Assembly (NCBI RefSeq): GCF_013149275.1 | Contig: NZ_JABGNA010000005.1 | Coordinates: forward strand, 248,001 to 312,000 | DNA: 64,000 bases | Direction of reading: 5' to 3' | Source of the DNA: Mucilaginibacter sp. SG564 | Lineage (GTDB): Bacteria; Bacteroidota; Bacteroidia; Sphingobacteriales; Sphingobacteriaceae | Shown here: piece after piece, positions 26,782 to 35,732 of the stretch | How the letters are laid out: each line of letters begins with the position of its first letter | Position numbering within the stretch: position 1 is the stretch's first letter | Position numbers and translations under genes: made by a program | Notes under the pieces: model-generated | Told to the model about the DNA's origin: nothing | The model's input: the letters and a program-made list of their open reading frames with translations, nothing else | The model's database searches: none

Positions 26782-27264
26782 AACATTTAAAATAAGGATT
26801 TCAACGGTAAAAACAAATACAATTATGATTTTCATTCCTATCAAGAACACGAAATAGTCCTGACGGCCTCTGTTTTATGCCATTTGGTGCACTCAACGCA
26901 CATTTTTATCATCTTTTATTTGGACTCGTGATGGTAAGAATTCTTTTTGCTTCCTTACCGGTTGGGCAACTGTACAACAAATACTTAAAAAGGAAAGCGA
27001 ATATCAACAGATCCATTTAAGATAATCCTAAATGGCTTATTTTCATTATGAAATATTTTTGGTTGGCTTTTGTGTTTTTTGCCAATAAAACTGCGGCCGC
27101 TCTTATAGCTGAGTGGGGCAGCTTGTCACATTTAAGGTGTCCCTGCGTCTTGTATAATAAATCTAAGATCATGCTCCATAAATTATCCCGTTTCGGCTGA
27201 TGCTTAGTACCGTACACCCAAATCATATTTTTGGGTATACAATCCGCGCACAATGTTTATGTGA

Positions 27265-27272
27265 TAATTTTG
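27265..27272 (+). promoter_or_regulatory. -7 promoter element for fused permease copy 2
   Basis: TAATTTTG, a perfect TAnnTTTG, lies 46 bases before the ATG at 27319, which leaves a leader of about 40 bases. No clear -33 element is seen. Confidence 0.5.
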
Positions 27273-27318
27273 TCATGAATAATAGCCAGTATTTTATTAT
27301 TCTTAAACAGCAATTGAA

Positions 27319-30300
27319 ATGTTAAACCAACTGGAGAACCATAGTTCGCATATCGCATTTTACGACTTGGCTTCATTGGCAACTTTGTTTTCCGGGTTGA
27401 CGCTGGCTCTGCTTTTAGGGTTCACAAAAAAGAACGGCCATACAACAAACTTATTTTTAAACTTCGCTTTGACTGTGTCTGTGTTGAAAACGGGGGGAAT
27501 GGTTTCGTTTTTTTCGCCGGCCCTGGGGCCTTTGTTATATTTTTATGTGCGCCAACGTATCACCCCAGACAGGCATTTCAGTTGGAAGGATATGTTACAT
27601 TTTTGGCTCTTGCCTGCGGGTGCCTGGATGCCGGCCTGGTTGATCCCGGGATCGGTGCTGATTTATTTATACATGTCCTATCAGCTAATACAGGCGTTCT
27701 ATGGTCAGCTACAGCCTGTCCTGATGGACCGGCCACGCTTCGCTTTCAGAAGAGTGAAAAAAGCCTTGGTGTGGCTAGGCTTTTTCTGCATACTCTGGCT
27801 GTTTAACGACCTTTTCGCTTTTGCCATAGCATTTGTGCTGATGGGAATGGTTGTGCATGTGTTATTAAAACCGGAGGGTAGTACTCAATTGTCTGTACCC
27901 GTGGTCGACAGGTCAGATGCCAGGGAAAAAGGCAGGTGGTTAAAAGAGGTAGTGACGGTAAACCGGCTCTATGCCGATCCGGAATTAACATTAACATCAC
28001 TCGCCGTTAGATTGGGAATACATCCCCATGATCTATCCAAGAGCATCAATCTTGGCCTGGAACAAAATTTTAACGATTTTATTAATGGATTCAGGGTACG
28101 AGAGATCGTCCGTAAAATGCGCGATCCGGCCAACGACCGCCTTACGCTGGTCGGTATCGCTTACGAATCAGGGTTCAACTCAGAAAGGACTTTTCACCGC
28201 GCTTTTAAAGAACTGACCGGCAAAACCCCTTTAGAATACAAAAATAGCTTGAAAAAAGAACTGCCAATTGATAAGTTGGCAACCCCTTCACCAATGCCCC
28301 CTGTAATATTGCCTTCAGAAAGCCCGATAGCATGGGCCAAAGAAAAATCAAACCGCAATTACATGTTCAGGAATTATTTTAAAACCGCATTCAGATACCT
28401 GTTGCAGAACAAGGTCTACTCATTCATCAATATCGCAGGTTTAAGTTTTGGACTTGCCTGTGCGATGCTGATCCTGCTGTATGTGCAGGATGAAGTCAGC
28501 TATGACCGTTTTCATGGAAATGTCAGCAGGATATACCGCATAGACAAGCAGACTAGCAAAGGCGACGGCAGTGTTTCAAATGGCAGCTATACGGGTTATT
28601 TCCCTGGTCCGCGTTTTGCTGCGAACATCCCCGAAATACAAAGTTTTGTACGTTTTCAACCGGCGCAAGCGGATATTAAAACAGGTACCGACATTCAGTC
28701 TCAAGCTATCCGCCTGGTCGATACAAATTTCTTTTCCGTATTCAATTTCCCGTTGCTTAGCGGCAATGCCCGAACTGCTTTAACGGAACCCAATTCTATA
28801 GTGATCAGCGAAGGAATGGCCAAAAGATATTTTGGTACTGCGGATGCGGTAGGAAAAACGATTGCCATAAGGCAGGACAGTATCTTTACACCTCATGTGG
28901 TAACCGGCGTTGCGCAGAACTGTCCGCAAAACTCCTCGATAAAATTCGAGGTTTTGCTGCCGCTCAATATTTCAGCCACAGATGAAAGCAATAATGGCAA
29001 CTGGTTCAATTCTTTCCTCAGCACGTTCGTCGTGCTCTCGCCCGGTGCAGATATTAAAGCCGTTCAAAATAAAATGGACCGCGTATTTGAATCTGATGCA
29101 GGTAGGGCCATTAGCGAGATCAAAAACAAATATGGCGTAAAAAATATCGGCATAGCTTACCTGTTGGAGCCACTTGCTGACATCCATCTGGGCAGATTGG
29201 TGCCAGATGAGAATGAGATCCTGAGCGACAAAAGCAATCCCGAATTCTCTTATATCCTTTCAGCCATCGCCATTTTTGTATTGCTGATCGCCTGCATCAA
29301 CTTTGTCAACCTTACCGTGGCGCGCTCTGTCAAACGAGCTAAAGAGATTGGCATAAGAAAGGTCATCGGTGGCACCAGTGGACAATTGCGTATCCAATTC
29401 TTAAGTGAGTCGCTGATCCTTTGTCTGATGGCTTTTATGCTGGCGTTGGCTATCGTGGTGACAATATTGCCAGTATTTAACCAATTGGCCAATAAGGCGC
29501 TTTCGCTTACCTACCTGCTGAATTTCAGGATGATCATCTCTTATATCACGCTTTTTCTGAGCACGGGTTTGCTGGCCGGATTTTACCCCTCTATGGTGTT
29601 GTCCGGCTATGACCCAGTAGCAACCTTATACAGCCGTTTTAACCTGGCAGGCAAAAATTATTTGCAGAAAATATTAGTCGTGTTTCAGTTTGCGCTGGCG
29701 TCTTTTTTAATTATCGGCGCGATTACCATTTATTTACAATTCAGCTACCTCACTACGCAAAACCTGGGCTATGATGATACGAACTTGATTACCGTAAACA
29801 AGTATCCGTTGAGCCGCAGTGAAGCCGCTTTTTTTAAAGAGGAATTGCTTAAAAACCCAACGATCACTGGTGTTGCAGCAAAGAATGGCGGCGATAATAA
29901 TAATACGGTAAAAGTAAGTGGCGACCAGCAGGTAAACATTTCCGTGGAGACTATTGATGCTTCCTATTTGACACTATTGCACATACCGGTGATCGCAGGC
30001 CGGGATTTTTCTGTGGATTATTCCGGGGATGCGGCACAGTCGGCGTTGGTGAATGAAGCGTTCGTAAAAGAAGCCGGCTGGAAGCAGCCCATCGGCGAGC
30101 AGATCAAAACGTTCGATGGGAAAACCTATGTGGTTGCCGGCGTAGTAAAAAATTACCACTACCGGCCGTTAACCGAGAAGATCGGCCCGCAGTTTTTTAC
30201 AATGGATGCGGCTGGCGGCTACGGTATGCTGTATATAAAGATCAAGCCCGGTACGGAAACGGCAAGCCTGCAAGGTATCGCCAGGACATTTAAGCGGCTC

Positions 30301-30756
30301 TTTCCCATGAGTCCCTTCATCTACGCTTTTAAACAGCAACAAAATGAACAAAGCTATGCGACCGAGGCCAGGTGGAAGCAGATCATCCTCTTCAGTGCCA
30401 TACTGACTATTTTTATTTCCTGTACCGGCCTGTTTGGTTTATCCATTCTGGCCGTTGAAAAACGTCTCAAAGAGATCGGTGTGCGCAAGGTGCTCGGGGC
30501 GTCAGTCAGCCGGATCGTTTCCATGCTGTCGGTTGATTTTTTAAAACTGATCTTGATCTCACTGGCTGTATCTGTTCCAATCGCGTGGATCGCTGCCAGC
30601 CGGTGGCTGCAACACTATCCTTATCGTATAGCGCTCAGCTGGTGGTTATTTCTTTCCGGTGGCTTACTGGTGATCGGCGTCGCCATCATCACCATCAGCT
30701 TTCAATCGATCAAAGCAGCGATCACTAACCCGGTCAGAAGTCTAAGGAGCGAATGA
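27319..30756 (+). CDS. membrane AraC-type regulator fused to MacB/FtsX-like permease (copy 2)
   Basis: A 1145-residue protein with the same architecture as the gene at 20247-23696: several N-terminal membrane helices, a basic PVLMDRPRFAFRR stretch shared with copy 1, an AraC-type HTH at about 210-310 (LAVRLGIHPHDLSKSINLGL, VGIAYESGFNSERTFHRAFK), a short linker, then a complete permease from about residue 350 (MFRNYFKTAFRYLLQNKVYS) to the NPVRSLRSE end. ATG is the start (MLNQLENHSS). Two independent copies with the fusion point at the same place argue that the fusion is real and preceded duplication. A secreted protease gene follows after 25 bases. Confidence 0.91.
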   Translation: MLNQLENHSSHIAFYDLASLATLFSGLTLALLLGFTKKNGHTTNLFLNFALTVSVLKTGGMVSFFSPALGPLLYFYVRQRITPDRHFSWKDMLHFWLLPAGAWMPAWLIPGSVLIYLYMSYQLIQAFYGQLQPVLMDRPRFAFRRVKKALVWLGFFCILWLFNDLFAFAIAFVLMGMVVHVLLKPEGSTQLSVPVVDRSDAREKGRWLKEVVTVNRLYADPELTLTSLAVRLGIHPHDLSKSINLGLEQNFNDFINGFRVREIVRKMRDPANDRLTLVGIAYESGFNSERTFHRAFKELTGKTPLEYKNSLKKELPIDKLATPSPMPPVILPSESPIAWAKEKSNRNYMFRNYFKTAFRYLLQNKVYSFINIAGLSFGLACAMLILLYVQDEVSYDRFHGNVSRIYRIDKQTSKGDGSVSNGSYTGYFPGPRFAANIPEIQSFVRFQPAQADIKTGTDIQSQAIRLVDTNFFSVFNFPLLSGNARTALTEPNSIVISEGMAKRYFGTADAVGKTIAIRQDSIFTPHVVTGVAQNCPQNSSIKFEVLLPLNISATDESNNGNWFNSFLSTFVVLSPGADIKAVQNKMDRVFESDAGRAISEIKNKYGVKNIGIAYLLEPLADIHLGRLVPDENEILSDKSNPEFSYILSAIAIFVLLIACINFVNLTVARSVKRAKEIGIRKVIGGTSGQLRIQFLSESLILCLMAFMLALAIVVTILPVFNQLANKALSLTYLLNFRMIISYITLFLSTGLLAGFYPSMVLSGYDPVATLYSRFNLAGKNYLQKILVVFQFALASFLIIGAITIYLQFSYLTTQNLGYDDTNLITVNKYPLSRSEAAFFKEELLKNPTITGVAAKNGGDNNNTVKVSGDQQVNISVETIDASYLTLLHIPVIAGRDFSVDYSGDAAQSALVNEAFVKEAGWKQPIGEQIKTFDGKTYVVAGVVKNYHYRPLTEKIGPQFFTMDAAGGYGMLYIKIKPGTETASLQGIARTFKRLFPMSPFIYAFKQQQNEQSYATEARWKQIILFSAILTIFISCTGLFGLSILAVEKRLKEIGVRKVLGASVSRIVSMLSVDFLKLILISLAVSVPIAWIAASRWLQHYPYRIALSWWLFLSGGLLVIGVAIITISFQSIKAAITNPVRSLRSE

Positions 30757-30781
30757 GCGGACATTTAATTAACATATCTCT

Positions 30782-31672
30782 ATGAAAAAGCTGATCGTAT
30801 TATTTTTACTGACGCCGGCGCTTTGCCGTGCGCAACAGGTCTCTCAAACCGATTGGGAACACTTTTGGCAAATGCGGGACAGTGTTCGGGTGACCCGCAA
30901 TACCGCCAGGCAACGGGAGTTGGTCAACCGCCTTTACATCGGCAGGGCGAGCGAGGGGCTGATCGCTTTTATGCGCAATAAAGACGGCCTGGACCTGCAA
31001 TGGCTGGCCTTACTGAAGTCAGATCCAAGTTTTTGGGATAACCTGCACCTGAAAAAAACGCTGATCGATACTGCCGTGCGGCAGTTGGAAAGCCAGATAG
31101 CTCGCTTCCGGAAAATGTACCCTGATTTTAAACCCGCGCGGTCTTTCCTGATCGTTGGCATCAGGCAGCAGGGCGGAACCATTCGCGGTAATCTTTCCCT
31201 CATCGGGGTTGAGGTCGTTTTGAACAACCAGGCGGTGACCGGCGACGAACTGGTACGGATGGGCATCCATGAATATATGCACACGCAGCAAAAGCGGCCG
31301 GATTTCCAGCAGATCAACGTGCTGACCTCAGCTATCCGGGAAGGGGCATGCGACTTTGTAGCCAGCCTGGTGACGAACATCCCCGCCAAAACCCCCTATA
31401 TGAACCATGGGACAGCGCATGAAAAAGAAGTATGGCAGTCCTTTCAAAAGGAAATGTACACCCGGAACAACGACAATTGGGTGAGCACCGGTAATAACCC
31501 GGTATTAGCGGCACCCGACCTTGGCTATTTCGTCGGTTACCGGATCTGCCAGGCCTACTATGACCAGGCGACCGATAAAAAAGCAGCGCTGAAAGCGATA
31601 ATCGAGCTGGATTACGCCAACGTCGATGCCGTCAATGATTTTTTGAAACGGTCAGGTTACAATGGTGGGTAG
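30782..31672 (+). CDS. secreted zinc protease, DUF2268-like
   Basis: A 296-residue protein with signal peptide (MKKLIVLFLLTPALCRAQQ). The metal site is HEYMHTQQ (HExxH), and the downstream REGACDFVASLV supplies the Glu expected of gluzincin-like DUF2268 predicted Zn-proteases. YFVGYRICQAYYDQA near the C-terminus is also characteristic. It lies 25 bases after the fused permease gene and is likely in its operon. It may process a substrate in the periplasm; no target can be named. Confidence 0.87.
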   Translation: MKKLIVLFLLTPALCRAQQVSQTDWEHFWQMRDSVRVTRNTARQRELVNRLYIGRASEGLIAFMRNKDGLDLQWLALLKSDPSFWDNLHLKKTLIDTAVRQLESQIARFRKMYPDFKPARSFLIVGIRQQGGTIRGNLSLIGVEVVLNNQAVTGDELVRMGIHEYMHTQQKRPDFQQINVLTSAIREGACDFVASLVTNIPAKTPYMNHGTAHEKEVWQSFQKEMYTRNNDNWVSTGNNPVLAAPDLGYFVGYRICQAYYDQATDKKAALKAIIELDYANVDAVNDFLKRSGYNGG

Positions 31673-32065
31673 TAAGCGGCTAATAATAGGTGATAATGCA
31701 GCAGCGAATAGCGATGAATTTGAATTTTCCAGGTATTGGATATTCTCTCGTCATTTTATAAAACACAGAAATTATGATTCCTGTAAGCAAGTTTTATAGA
31801 TGGCGTTATCAATACCATGGCGTGTTTATAAATCATGTGTACCACATAATACAGTCACTCTTGCTGGCCGTCAAAGGCTTTGATAATGTTCAGTTATCCT
31901 TTAATCATACGAAAATGCATAGTTTGATAATCAGGGCAAATCAAATTATAAAAAGTTGACGAAAACCACTTGAAAGCGTCGTAACTGGTTATTGCTCAAA
32001 CATAATTCTGCAATTAACTAAGTTATAAGTGATTTACGATTGAAAATACTAATGGTTAAATGAGA
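31673..32065. other. 393-base interval at the island edge
   Basis: A 61-codon plus-strand frame at 31774-31959 (MIPVSKFYRWRYQYHGVF...) is aromatic-rich but has no recognisable features and I do not support it. The interval marks the change from normal to AT-rich DNA at the left border of the dnd island. No direct repeat matching the right border was found by eye. Confidence 0.4.
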
Positions 32066-33532
32066 TCACATGTTATGTTTTATCAATTCTGTGATAACTG
32101 AAATGCCCACTTTTGTCGCAGTATCTATCGCCCATTGCCCCCCGGCTTTTAGGAATTTAATAACACCATTCCCATCTTTCTTTACCGCCTCTTCTTCTGC
32201 CTTTGCGATATTTTGCACTGCGGCGAATTGATCCGATGTCTCAGCTTCGCCTTTCATCGCTGTCTTTAATTTTGCCAAGCCTTGTTGCAATTCATCGTAA
32301 TTTATATCACCAGGAATATTATATTGAATTTGCTGAAATGTATTGTTGTCGGATTTAGCGTTATTTCCTATTGCTCCGACTTGAGAATGACTGACGTTGT
32401 AATTTTCTTCCATTTGAATTTTGATTGAATTATCTATATAATTAATTGTTTTTTGGAGTATTTGAGGTCTAAATTTAAGTGCTAAAATTTTATTTTTAAA
32501 TGTTTCCAGTTCTCCTGGTTGAAAATTAAAAAACACTTTTTTTATACTCAATATAAAATCGTTGTCACTTTGATCATCGACATTTTTCTCATCACTTAAA
32601 ATAGTGCTGATAGCCGTATTTAGATATGCCTGAAGATTGTCAGATTCAACTGAAAAAGGAGTAATAGCGATTTTATTTTGAGATATAGCCAAAAATACGT
32701 TTTTAAGACATTCATATTCAGTATGTAATCGTAAAATACTTATCCTCAAAGATCTATTTAAAGTAATCAACGTGCTTTGTGTGAAACGTTCATGAATCCA
32801 AAGCCGTATTGGTAGATTTTGAATTTTTAACGTAGTAGTATATAACTTACAAGCAGCCCATATTTTTTTACTTGACTCAATCAGTTTTGGTGTTGATGTA
32901 AACTTTTCATTATCATCTAGATAAATGTAGACTTGCGGAGTGCAATTGTATAAATTATCAATATCAGTTCGTAACAGCTTTAGTTTCTTCGTCGAATAAA
33001 AAAGGTGAAAATTCTTTAAATTAATGCTTAACCTTTTTAAAGGATCTGCTTTCCATTCATTAGAAGAAACCCTAACCTCAGATTTCAAAAGGAACAATTC
33101 GCTTATTAATTGGAGAATAGTTTCATACTTTATTTTTTTTCCATCATATCCTCTGGTCGCAAAAACAAATTCATATTTATTTGAGATAAACTTTTCTGAT
33201 GAAAATTGGTGCTTCCCAATATTTTGAATTTTGAGGTTCAATGGCTCAAACAAAATTGGTTCATTTAACTTGATACCTCTTTTAATTTTACATATAAAGT
33301 TCTCACCGATCCAATTATTTAAGCCTTTCTTAGAACGCGCAATAATTTGTCCTGAACCTCTAACAAATTCTTTCTCGGGTGTGGGAGACGGCCATTGCGG
33401 CAATGTAAGAAGATGGCTATGGCTTCCATTAAAGGCCCTGACATCGGTGATAGAAAATTGGATAAATATTATCATATTAAAAAGCCCAAAGTGGCTAACA
33501 TCTTTGGGCTCGATTTTATCATCCTTTAGCAT
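32066..33532 (-). CDS. unrecognised dnd-island protein with a recurrent C-terminal module
   Basis: A 488-residue protein, not recognised over most of its length. The N-terminal part (about 40-390) is a mixed alpha/beta region with many Lys, Asn and Ile residues. At about 395 there is VSHSQVGAIGNNAKSDNNTF, followed by a helical tail (DELQQGLAKLKTAMKGEAET, AAVQNIAKAEEEAVKKDG, FLKAGGQWAIDTATKVG). In my reading this QVGAIGxNA-plus-helical-tail module resembles the C-termini of various bacterial proteins with unrelated N-termini, many in defence loci. It lies 168 bases after the six-gene dnd operon on the same strand, and may be its last gene or separately transcribed. Confidence 0.72.
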   Translation of the reverse strand: MLKDDKIEPKDVSHFGLFNMIIFIQFSITDVRAFNGSHSHLLTLPQWPSPTPEKEFVRGSGQIIARSKKGLNNWIGENFICKIKRGIKLNEPILFEPLNLKIQNIGKHQFSSEKFISNKYEFVFATRGYDGKKIKYETILQLISELFLLKSEVRVSSNEWKADPLKRLSINLKNFHLFYSTKKLKLLRTDIDNLYNCTPQVYIYLDDNEKFTSTPKLIESSKKIWAACKLYTTTLKIQNLPIRLWIHERFTQSTLITLNRSLRISILRLHTEYECLKNVFLAISQNKIAITPFSVESDNLQAYLNTAISTILSDEKNVDDQSDNDFILSIKKVFFNFQPGELETFKNKILALKFRPQILQKTINYIDNSIKIQMEENYNVSHSQVGAIGNNAKSDNNTFQQIQYNIPGDINYDELQQGLAKLKTAMKGEAETSDQFAAVQNIAKAEEEAVKKDGNGVIKFLKAGGQWAIDTATKVGISVITELIKHNM

Positions 33533-33700
33533 TCTGTTCCCATCTTTTAAAAGTATGCCGTAGCTAAACTGATAAAATTAATGAATAACATAACGTAGAA
33601 TGACCTCTCAAATGATCGGTAAGGTCCTATGCCTTAAACAAACTTACTAATTCTTTATAAGATTTTTTATTGTTATTTTTCGTCGATAATTTCAATTTAG

Positions 33701-34660
33701 TTAATTCACAAAAGTTGGAATAAAACCTTCGTAGTAATTTGCCGGCGGATTATAAGTATCGAATAAAGTATTCTGCCAAATTGGAATTCTTATAAGAAGT
33801 TCATCTCTAAAATCTACATTTACACTACTTAACTCTTCAAAAAGGGTTCTTATTAATACTAATCTCAATGCAGACCTTGCAAAGAATTTCAAATCGGGAT
33901 CAGTTGCTAATGCGCTCAATGCCTGTAAATATTTATCCATTGAATCGCCCATAGCAGGTGTAGCTATCGAACTTGTATATTGCGTTTTAAAGGCAACGAG
34001 CTCTGGAAGACTCATCACTTCTTGAAAACCTTCAAAAGGTTTATAGTTTATTTTATTCCTTTCTTCCGACTCATCTATCGGCTCAGTTACGAATTGCTTG
34101 TATTGCACTACATTAAATTCAGGTTTTAAACAGGGATAGCGGTTGTAAATGTCATAATACTTTATCCATGGCAGTTTATGAGTAGCGTTCCTATTTTCTT
34201 GTGTAGTCAATATGTATCGGTGATTTCTGAAGTCGCTGGGATGTAATAAACACAATATGTCATCGGCTCCATTTAATTTAATTCTTGTTAATGCGCGACC
34301 TTGAAGAGATAATAAGGAGAAGATCGAAAAGTAGCTAGAGTAATAATTAGTAACACTCGCCCAAGTGCTATATCCTTTTTGAGCGAGCGCATAGTGTGAA
34401 GCAAAATTGTATAGTGCTTTTTGAAAATACTCTAATGATTGGTTTAATAATGAAAAGGTAATATCATTACCTTCGAGTGTATGGCCGTCACGAATTGCAT
34501 TTCCATACCCCAAAGGAATAATTATAGGCTCAATTATGCTTGCTAACGGAACTTTATTACTGACGAAATTACCCGAAAATGCGGCTAATTGATCATTTAA
34601 CGTCCAAGTTTTACTTTTAAGCGTATCAAAGTTTGTTGTGATTGGTCCGGTTTCAACCAT
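33701..34660 (-). CDS. unrecognised protein of the dnd operon
   Basis: A 319-residue soluble protein with no recognised family. A helical stretch at about 70-125 (LLNQSLEYFQKALYNFASHY, WASVTNYYSSYFSIFSLLSL) resembles the long helices of HEPN-like folds, but the RNxxxH motif is not visible, so this is weak. The second half is rich in aromatic residues and Pro. It starts 1 base after the DGQHR gene stop, so it is translated in the same operon. Its low G+C matches the island. Possibly an effector or adaptor of the phosphorothioation system. Confidence 0.75.
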   Translation of the reverse strand: MVETGPITTNFDTLKSKTWTLNDQLAAFSGNFVSNKVPLASIIEPIIIPLGYGNAIRDGHTLEGNDITFSLLNQSLEYFQKALYNFASHYALAQKGYSTWASVTNYYSSYFSIFSLLSLQGRALTRIKLNGADDILCLLHPSDFRNHRYILTTQENRNATHKLPWIKYYDIYNRYPCLKPEFNVVQYKQFVTEPIDESEERNKINYKPFEGFQEVMSLPELVAFKTQYTSSIATPAMGDSMDKYLQALSALATDPDLKFFARSALRLVLIRTLFEELSSVNVDFRDELLIRIPIWQNTLFDTYNPPANYYEGFIPTFVN

Positions 34661-34661
34661 T

Positions 34662-35726
34662 TTATTTAGGAAATACTATTTGATTGATTTTTCTGAATAA
34701 CTCATTAACTCCACCTTCCCCAACATATGAGTTGCCTTCTGCTTTAGCTGTTTTAGCGGAAAATCTATATACACTTAGTTTATCAGTGTATGGTTTAAAA
34801 TCTTTTGATTGTATTTTTAAACCGTCATTGTCAACGACGGTTACATTATTTGATTTCAAATCAGCTATTATTAGTTCTAATAAATTAAGGATCGCTGACA
34901 CACCTATATATTTACATAAAAAGAAATCTTTGTTATCCCATTCGACACTATACTCGTTGCTAAAAGCATCGAAATATTCAAATAAGAGTTTCTCTTGTGT
35001 AATGGTTTCTAAGAAATCCTGCGAATCAGAAATATTGAAAATATGCCCTTTTTTAAATAATTTTTTTAGAGCCGTCATGAATGACGATTGGCTAATTATT
35101 TTTCCTGACTCTCCAACCATGGAAATTCTACCAGCCCATGGTGATTTTTCATCTGTGTTTAAGATTTCTACGATCTCTTGCGATCTCCATGTTTCAAATT
35201 CAACCCAATTTTTATCTCGCAGCATTGGGATCAAATCGTAAACTAAAGATGGATTTATTTTTCTTTGCTCCCCGTTTATAGTTTTGAAAATGAGAGCCTT
35301 TTTGTCATCTTCTAATTCAAAAAATGCTGAAACGACTATTTGAGTATCAAAGTCGCCAGAGAATTCCTCTTTAAATGACCAAAGCCTGTGTTGACCGTCA
35401 ATGACAAAAGCTTCAGCGGCCGGCTTGTTAGCAATATGCAATTTACCGTTCTCAAAATAGCTGTCATTACTCAGGCTAATTATAATAGTATTCGGCAAAA
35501 TTGGCTCACCAGAAATTTTCCCTTGCAAATAGCGCCCGATAGTGATCAGACGATCTCTTCTCAGGCCCCGTTGAATACCTGTTCTATTACTTTTCGTACG
35601 CTCGCTGGTATAGGAAACAGAAAGTAATTTTTTGGCGGAAATAGTAAACACATAAAATTCAAATTCACCCTGTTTTATCGGTAAAGCTGTTACAGCCTCC
35701 AAATATTCAATGTTATCTTTTGCCAT
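34662..35726 (-). CDS. DGQHR-domain protein (DndB-like)
   Basis: A 354-residue protein with the signature FVIDGQHRLWSF (Asp110-Gly-Gln-His-Arg114) and the second family hallmark IFKTINGEQRKINPSL about 50 residues later. DGQHR proteins include DndB, the negative regulator of phosphorothioation, and proteins of other mobile defence loci. Here it follows dndE and the GHKL gene rather than preceding dndC, so it could be DndB relocated or an effector component. It begins 6 bases after the GHKL gene and ends 1 base before the next one, well inside the operon. Confidence 0.88.
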   Translation of the reverse strand: MAKDNIEYLEAVTALPIKQGEFEFYVFTISAKKLLSVSYTSERTKSNRTGIQRGLRRDRLITIGRYLQGKISGEPILPNTIIISLSNDSYFENGKLHIANKPAAEAFVIDGQHRLWSFKEEFSGDFDTQIVVSAFFELEDDKKALIFKTINGEQRKINPSLVYDLIPMLRDKNWVEFETWRSQEIVEILNTDEKSPWAGRISMVGESGKIISQSSFMTALKKLFKKGHIFNISDSQDFLETITQEKLLFEYFDAFSNEYSVEWDNKDFFLCKYIGVSAILNLLELIIADLKSNNVTVVDNDGLKIQSKDFKPYTDKLSVYRFSAKTAKAEGNSYVGEGGVNELFRKINQIVFPK

Positions 35727-35732
35727 AATTAT

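Larger units (their letters stand above)
26256..27318. other. 1.06-kb intergenic region with hairpins and a repeat, no supported gene
   Basis: No reading frame with protein-like composition was found; a 78-codon minus-strand frame at 27017-27253 lacks recognisable features. The region holds a strong inverted repeat at 26468-26493, a decayed terminator-like hairpin at about 26614-26665, one copy of the 105-bp repeat at 26677-26781, and the promoter of the next gene near 27265. It looks like the scar of a mobile or integrative element. Confidence 0.55.

Noticed and set aside
27017..27253. 78-codon minus-strand frame in the 1-kb intergenic region
   Set aside because: No start context, no recognisable fold, and it overlaps the promoter region of the downstream gene.
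31774..31959. 61-codon plus-strand frame near the island edge
   Set aside because: No family resemblance and no clear ribosome-binding or promoter context; could be chance in AT-rich DNA.
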